This document shows, one piece after another, positions 61,286 through 64,000 of a DNA stretch of 64,000 bases (within the stretch, counting starts at the first letter, position 1; the number at the start of each line of letters is the position of its first letter). Below the pieces are notes generated by a model. The model worked only from the letters and a program-made list of their open reading frames with translations. It was not told where the DNA came from and ran no database searches. The stretch is from Actinomycetota bacterium. GTDB taxonomy: Bacteria; Actinomycetota; Thermoleophilia; Gaiellales; Gaiellaceae. The stretch lies in assembly GCA_005888315.1 (NCBI GenBank), contig VAWH01000018.1, positions 174,447 through 238,446 on the forward strand, in the 5' to 3' direction. The translations under genes were made by a program, and so were the position numbers.

Positions 61286-62896
61286 TTACTTGGCGCGTTG
61301 CCCGAGCGCCCGCCGCGCTGCAGGCTCTCCGTTGTCCGTTGCCGCCGAGCCGGCCTCGGTCGCGTTCTTCGCGACGTCGACCGCGCGGCTCTCCCGGATC
61401 ACCGTCACCTTGATCTGGCCCGGGTACTCGAGCTGGTCCTCGATCTCGCGGGCGATCTCGTGTGAGAGCAGCACGGCCTGGTCGTCGTCGATCTCCTTTG
61501 GCTTGACGATCACCCGGATCTCGCGGCCGGCCTGCAGCGCGTACACCTTCTCGACGCCGCCGTGGTGCGCGGCGAGCTCCTCGAGAGCCTCCAGCCGCTT
61601 GATGTAGTGCTCGAGGCTTTCGCCGCGCGCGCCGGGGCGAGAGGCGGAGACGGCGTCCGCGGCGATCAGGAGCACCGCCTCGACGGTCTGCGGCTGCACC
61701 TCGTAGTGGTGCGCCTCGATCGCGTGGACGACAGCGTCGCTCTCGCCGTAGCGGCGTGCGAACTGCGCCGAGATCGCGGCGTGCGAGCCCTCGATCTCGT
61801 GCGTCATCGCCTTGCCGAGGTCGTGCAGGAGGCCGGCGCGGCGAGCCGTCTTCACGCTCGCGTCGAGCTCCGAGGCCATGATCCCGGCGAGATGAACGAC
61901 CTCGAGGGTGTGCTTGAGGACGTTCTGCCCGTAGCTCGTCCGAAAGCGGAGCCGGCCGAGGATCTTGACCAGCTCTTCGTGGAAAGAGCCGCAATTCGCC
62001 TCGAAGACGGCCTGCTCGCCGGCGTGGACGATGTGCTCCTCGATCTCCGCCTTCGACTGGTAGTACATCTCCTCGATCCTGGCGGGATGGATGCGGCCGT
62101 CCTCGATCAGCTTTGCAAGGGTCAGCTTGGCGATCTCACGGCGGATCCCGTCGAACGACGAGAGCACGACCGCCTGCGGCGTGTCGTCGATGATGAAGTC
62201 GACTCCGGTCAGATGCTCGAGCGCGCGGATGTTCCGCCCTTCCCGGCCGATGATCCTCCCCTTCATGTCGTCCGAGGGAAGCTCGACGAGCGAGACCGTC
62301 GCCTCGGAGGCGTGGTTCGCGGCGACACGCTGGAGGGCATCCGCGACGAGGTTGCGGGCGCGCCGTTTGGCTTCGGTCTGAGCCTCCTCCTCCAGCTGCC
62401 GGACGCGGCGCGCGAGCTCGTGCCGAACCAGCTCCTCCGAGCGGCTGAGGAGGTGTGCCTTGGCCTCGTTCGTCGTCATGCCCGAGATCCGCTCGAGCTC
62501 CTTCAGCTCCGTGTCCTTGGCCGCCTTCAGCTCCTCCTGAAGCTGCTTCGAATGCGTCTCCCGGTCGGAGACGCCCTGCTCGCGGCGGGTCAGCTCCGTG
62601 AGTTTGCGGTCGATCTCGTCTTCCTTGGCGAGGACGCGCTCTTCGATCTTGATGATCTCGGCGCGGCGCTCCGAGACCTCCTGCTCGACCTCCGCACGGA
62701 TCTTGACGGACTGCTCGCGGGCTTCGATCTGCGCCTCACGGCGCATCGCCTCGGCCTCGCGGCGAGCCTCGGTGAGAAGGAGCTGGCGCGTCCGGCGCGC
62801 CGCCGCGAGGCGGGAGCCGGCCAGGGCGTAGAGCGCAATGAAGGCGAGGGCGGCTCCCACTGCAAGGCCGATCAGGATTCCGATAACGACGAACAT
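61286..62896 (-). CDS. rny: Ribonuclease Y
   Basis: Membrane-anchored endoribonuclease that starts mRNA decay, 536 aa. One N-terminal membrane helix (VVIGILIGLAVGAALAFIAL) is followed by a long coiled coil (about 25-190), a KH domain with MKGRIIGREGRNIRALE and GVDFIIDDTP, and an HD domain with LLHDLGKAMTHEIEGSHA. ATG 62896 is chosen because AGGAG lies 6-7 nt upstream and the membrane helix starts there. Near recA-recX, as in many bacteria. Confidence 0.95.
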   Translation of the reverse strand: MFVVIGILIGLAVGAALAFIALYALAGSRLAAARRTRQLLLTEARREAEAMRREAQIEAREQSVKIRAEVEQEVSERRAEIIKIEERVLAKEDEIDRKLTELTRREQGVSDRETHSKQLQEELKAAKDTELKELERISGMTTNEAKAHLLSRSEELVRHELARRVRQLEEEAQTEAKRRARNLVADALQRVAANHASEATVSLVELPSDDMKGRIIGREGRNIRALEHLTGVDFIIDDTPQAVVLSSFDGIRREIAKLTLAKLIEDGRIHPARIEEMYYQSKAEIEEHIVHAGEQAVFEANCGSFHEELVKILGRLRFRTSYGQNVLKHTLEVVHLAGIMASELDASVKTARRAGLLHDLGKAMTHEIEGSHAAISAQFARRYGESDAVVHAIEAHHYEVQPQTVEAVLLIAADAVSASRPGARGESLEHYIKRLEALEELAAHHGGVEKVYALQAGREIRVIVKPKEIDDDQAVLLSHEIAREIEDQLEYPGQIKVTVIRESRAVDVAKNATEAGSAATDNGEPAARRALGQRAK

Positions 62897-62951
62897 GGGC
62901 GCTCCTGGCGGTGCGCCCACATCAGGCATGCCTCGAATCGGGTGCCTCGAC

Positions 62952-62968
62952 GGGCCTGCAACAGGCCC
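62952..62968 (-). terminator. Short hairpin between recX and rny
   Basis: GGGCCTG and CAGGCCC form a perfect 7-bp stem around a 3-nt loop in the 195-bp recX-rny gap. There is no U-run. It might be a weak terminator or part of the rny leader. Confidence 0.3.
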
Positions 62969-63091
62969 AGCTGGCCGCTAGTTCACCGCTGGTGCGGCCT
63001 CCAGGGAGCTTGTTTGGTCGGAAGCGAGTTCAAGAGTCGAATGCCGATTGCGAAACAGTCAGATGCAGGCAAATTGTCGTTGTTGGTTCTC

Positions 63092-63691
63092 CTATCCTAG
63101 CTCCGGCCCGTCGTCCAGCGCAACGCAAGGCATCGCCGCTTCGATCGACTCCGGCGCGAAACCCCGAGCGGCGAGCCAGCGCGCTGTCCGCGCGCCAGCG
63201 CCGCGGCGCTCTGTGAGACGTACGGCCCGGTCCCGCTCGGTCTCGAGCGCGGCCAGCGCCGCAGCGGACGACTCCGAGTCGATTCCGTCCCGCTCGAGCC
63301 TGAAGGCGATTGCCGCGTCGCCCAGGCCTCGTTCGGCGAGCGTCTCTGCCCGAGCGTGGGCAAACCGGGTGTCGTCGAGCGCCCCGAGCCGACGAAGCGT
63401 TGCCACGGCCTCCTCGCGGTCGCGCTCGCCGAGCCCCTTTCGGTCGAGCACGTCGCGCAGCTCCCGCTCAGAGCGTTCCCGGCGCGCGAGCGCCTTTGCG
63501 CCGGCGGCGAGAGCAACGCCGCGGCGCAGCTCGCGCCGCAGGGTCCGGAGGCGCGGCCGGTCGAGCTCGAGGCCGGCCTCGAGGCCGCTTCGCGCCGCTA
63601 CGTCGAGCGGGATCGTGCGCCAGCGTTCGCCGTCGAGCTCAACGAGCACGTGCCCCGGCCGCGCGGGCCGGAGCGCCGTCACTCTCGGCAT
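63092..63691 (-). CDS. recX: Regulatory protein RecX
   Basis: Inhibitor of RecA filament growth, 199 aa. The helical repeats are visible: ALARRERSERELRDVLDRKG, VATLRRLGALDDTRFAHARA and RGLGDAAIAFRLERDGID. ATG 63691 (MPRVTALRPARPGH) is chosen; ATG 63718 would add nine residues. It overlaps the 3' end of recA by 53 bp, so the two are cotranslated as in actinobacteria. Confidence 0.93.
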   Translation of the reverse strand: MPRVTALRPARPGHVLVELDGERWRTIPLDVAARSGLEAGLELDRPRLRTLRRELRRGVALAAGAKALARRERSERELRDVLDRKGLGERDREEAVATLRRLGALDDTRFAHARAETLAERGLGDAAIAFRLERDGIDSESSAAALAALETERDRAVRLTERRGAGARTARWLAARGFAPESIEAAMPCVALDDGPELG

Positions 63692-64000
63692 CGGATGATG
63701 CCTCCGGCCTGGTTTCATTGGCAGTGGTCTTGTCCTCCTTGACAGCGGCCTGGTCCTCTGCCGGGACCTCGACCGCGGTCGGCAACAGCCGTGCTGAGAC
63801 CACCTGGTCGGGCCCTGCGTCGGCCTGGATTTTCGCCAGGATCTGCTGCGTCACGTCCGGATGCTCGCGCAGGAACGCGGTTGCGTTCTGCCGGCCCTGG
63901 CCGAGCCGCTCGTCGCCGAAGCTGAAGTACGAGCCCGATTTCGTCACCACCTTGCGATCGAGCCCCGAGTCGAGCACGGTGCCTTCCCAAGAAATCCCCG
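63639..64000 (-). CDS. recA: Recombinase RecA, C-terminal part
   Basis: Only the last 120 codons are inside the window; the frame is open to the right edge. GISWEGTVLDSG, KSGSYFSFGDERLGQGRQNA and FLREHPDVTQQIL are the conserved RecA C-terminal domain. A long charged tail rich in Glu, Asp and Ala follows, with TANETRPEASSDAESDG. The gene order recA-recX-(gap)-rny is on one strand. Confidence 0.95.
   Translation of the reverse strand, partial: GISWEGTVLDSGLDRKVVTKSGSYFSFGDERLGQGRQNATAFLREHPDVTQQILAKIQADAGPDQVVSARLLPTAVEVPAEDQAAVKEDKTTANETRPEASSDAESDGAPARAAGARAR

Overview
The window is about 64 kb of GC-rich DNA (roughly 70% by eye, strong GC3 bias) from an actinobacterial chromosome. The gene set points to a deep branch such as Thermoleophilia (Gaiellales or Solirubrobacterales type), but this is inference. 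The evidence is a MurA with Asp in place of the catalytic Cys, MurT/GatD peptidoglycan amidation, SepF/DivIVA, an FHA gene followed by an FtsR-like MerR gene, an RsiG-like c-di-GMP-binding candidate, and succinylase-type lysine genes. There is no prophage, plasmid or CRISPR content. The window starts inside dnaE2 and ends inside recA.

Layout. 1-7.3 kb: dnaE2 (3' part), a GH15 glycosidase, small unknown genes, an EEP-fold hydrolase and a class V aminotransferase. 7.4-17.8 kb: an HD protein, then murA, an IGPD-like gene, ridA, a DHH-CBS-tRNA nucleotidyltransferase, pgeF, yggS, sepF, yggT, divIVA, yggU, a DksA-like gene, lspA and rluD, which is a classical envelope/division neighbourhood. 17.8-29.4 kb: a GGDEF gene facing rpsB-tsf-pyrH-frr-uppS-cdsA-dxr-rseP-ispG-proS, which joins translation factors to undecaprenyl, phospholipid and MEP isoprenoid synthesis. 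29.4-36.4 kb: tRNA-Pro, a HutF-like deaminase, a CDP-alcohol phosphatidyltransferase, a ManC-PMM fusion, an RsiG-like protein, FHA, MerR and apt. 36.4-47 kb: small membrane proteins, a putative ncRNA with a perfect intrinsic terminator, uppP, two sigma-70 genes flanking a PHP phosphatase, a class II amidotransferase, a homing-endonuclease-repeat protein and a GGDEF/HD-GYP protein. 47-64 kb: murT and gatD split by a subtilase gene, nudix, dut, hflX, dapE-dapD, dapF-miaA, a membrane protein, miaB, a secreted protein, rny, recX and recA.

The most unusual structure is a family of two-hairpin palindromic repeats with at least 11 copies. The first hairpin is conserved, the second has different stems that keep their pairing, and the far end is a CTAAACCCGG-like tail. 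Copies sit directly against stop codons at three loci. In two places they form tandem units with pieces of the adjacent gene: four versions of the ispG C-terminal tail, and three versions of the tRNA-Pro 5' end. Unit spacing is about 109 bp at three unrelated loci.

Other signals are an ispG reading frame broken by an apparent 28-nt deletion, an IGPD homologue without most metal ligands, a DapF homologue without either catalytic Cys, a hairpin covering the pyrH ribosome binding site, a switch-like RNA before murT, and many genes with a -10 box 6-8 nt before the start codon (leaderless transcripts).
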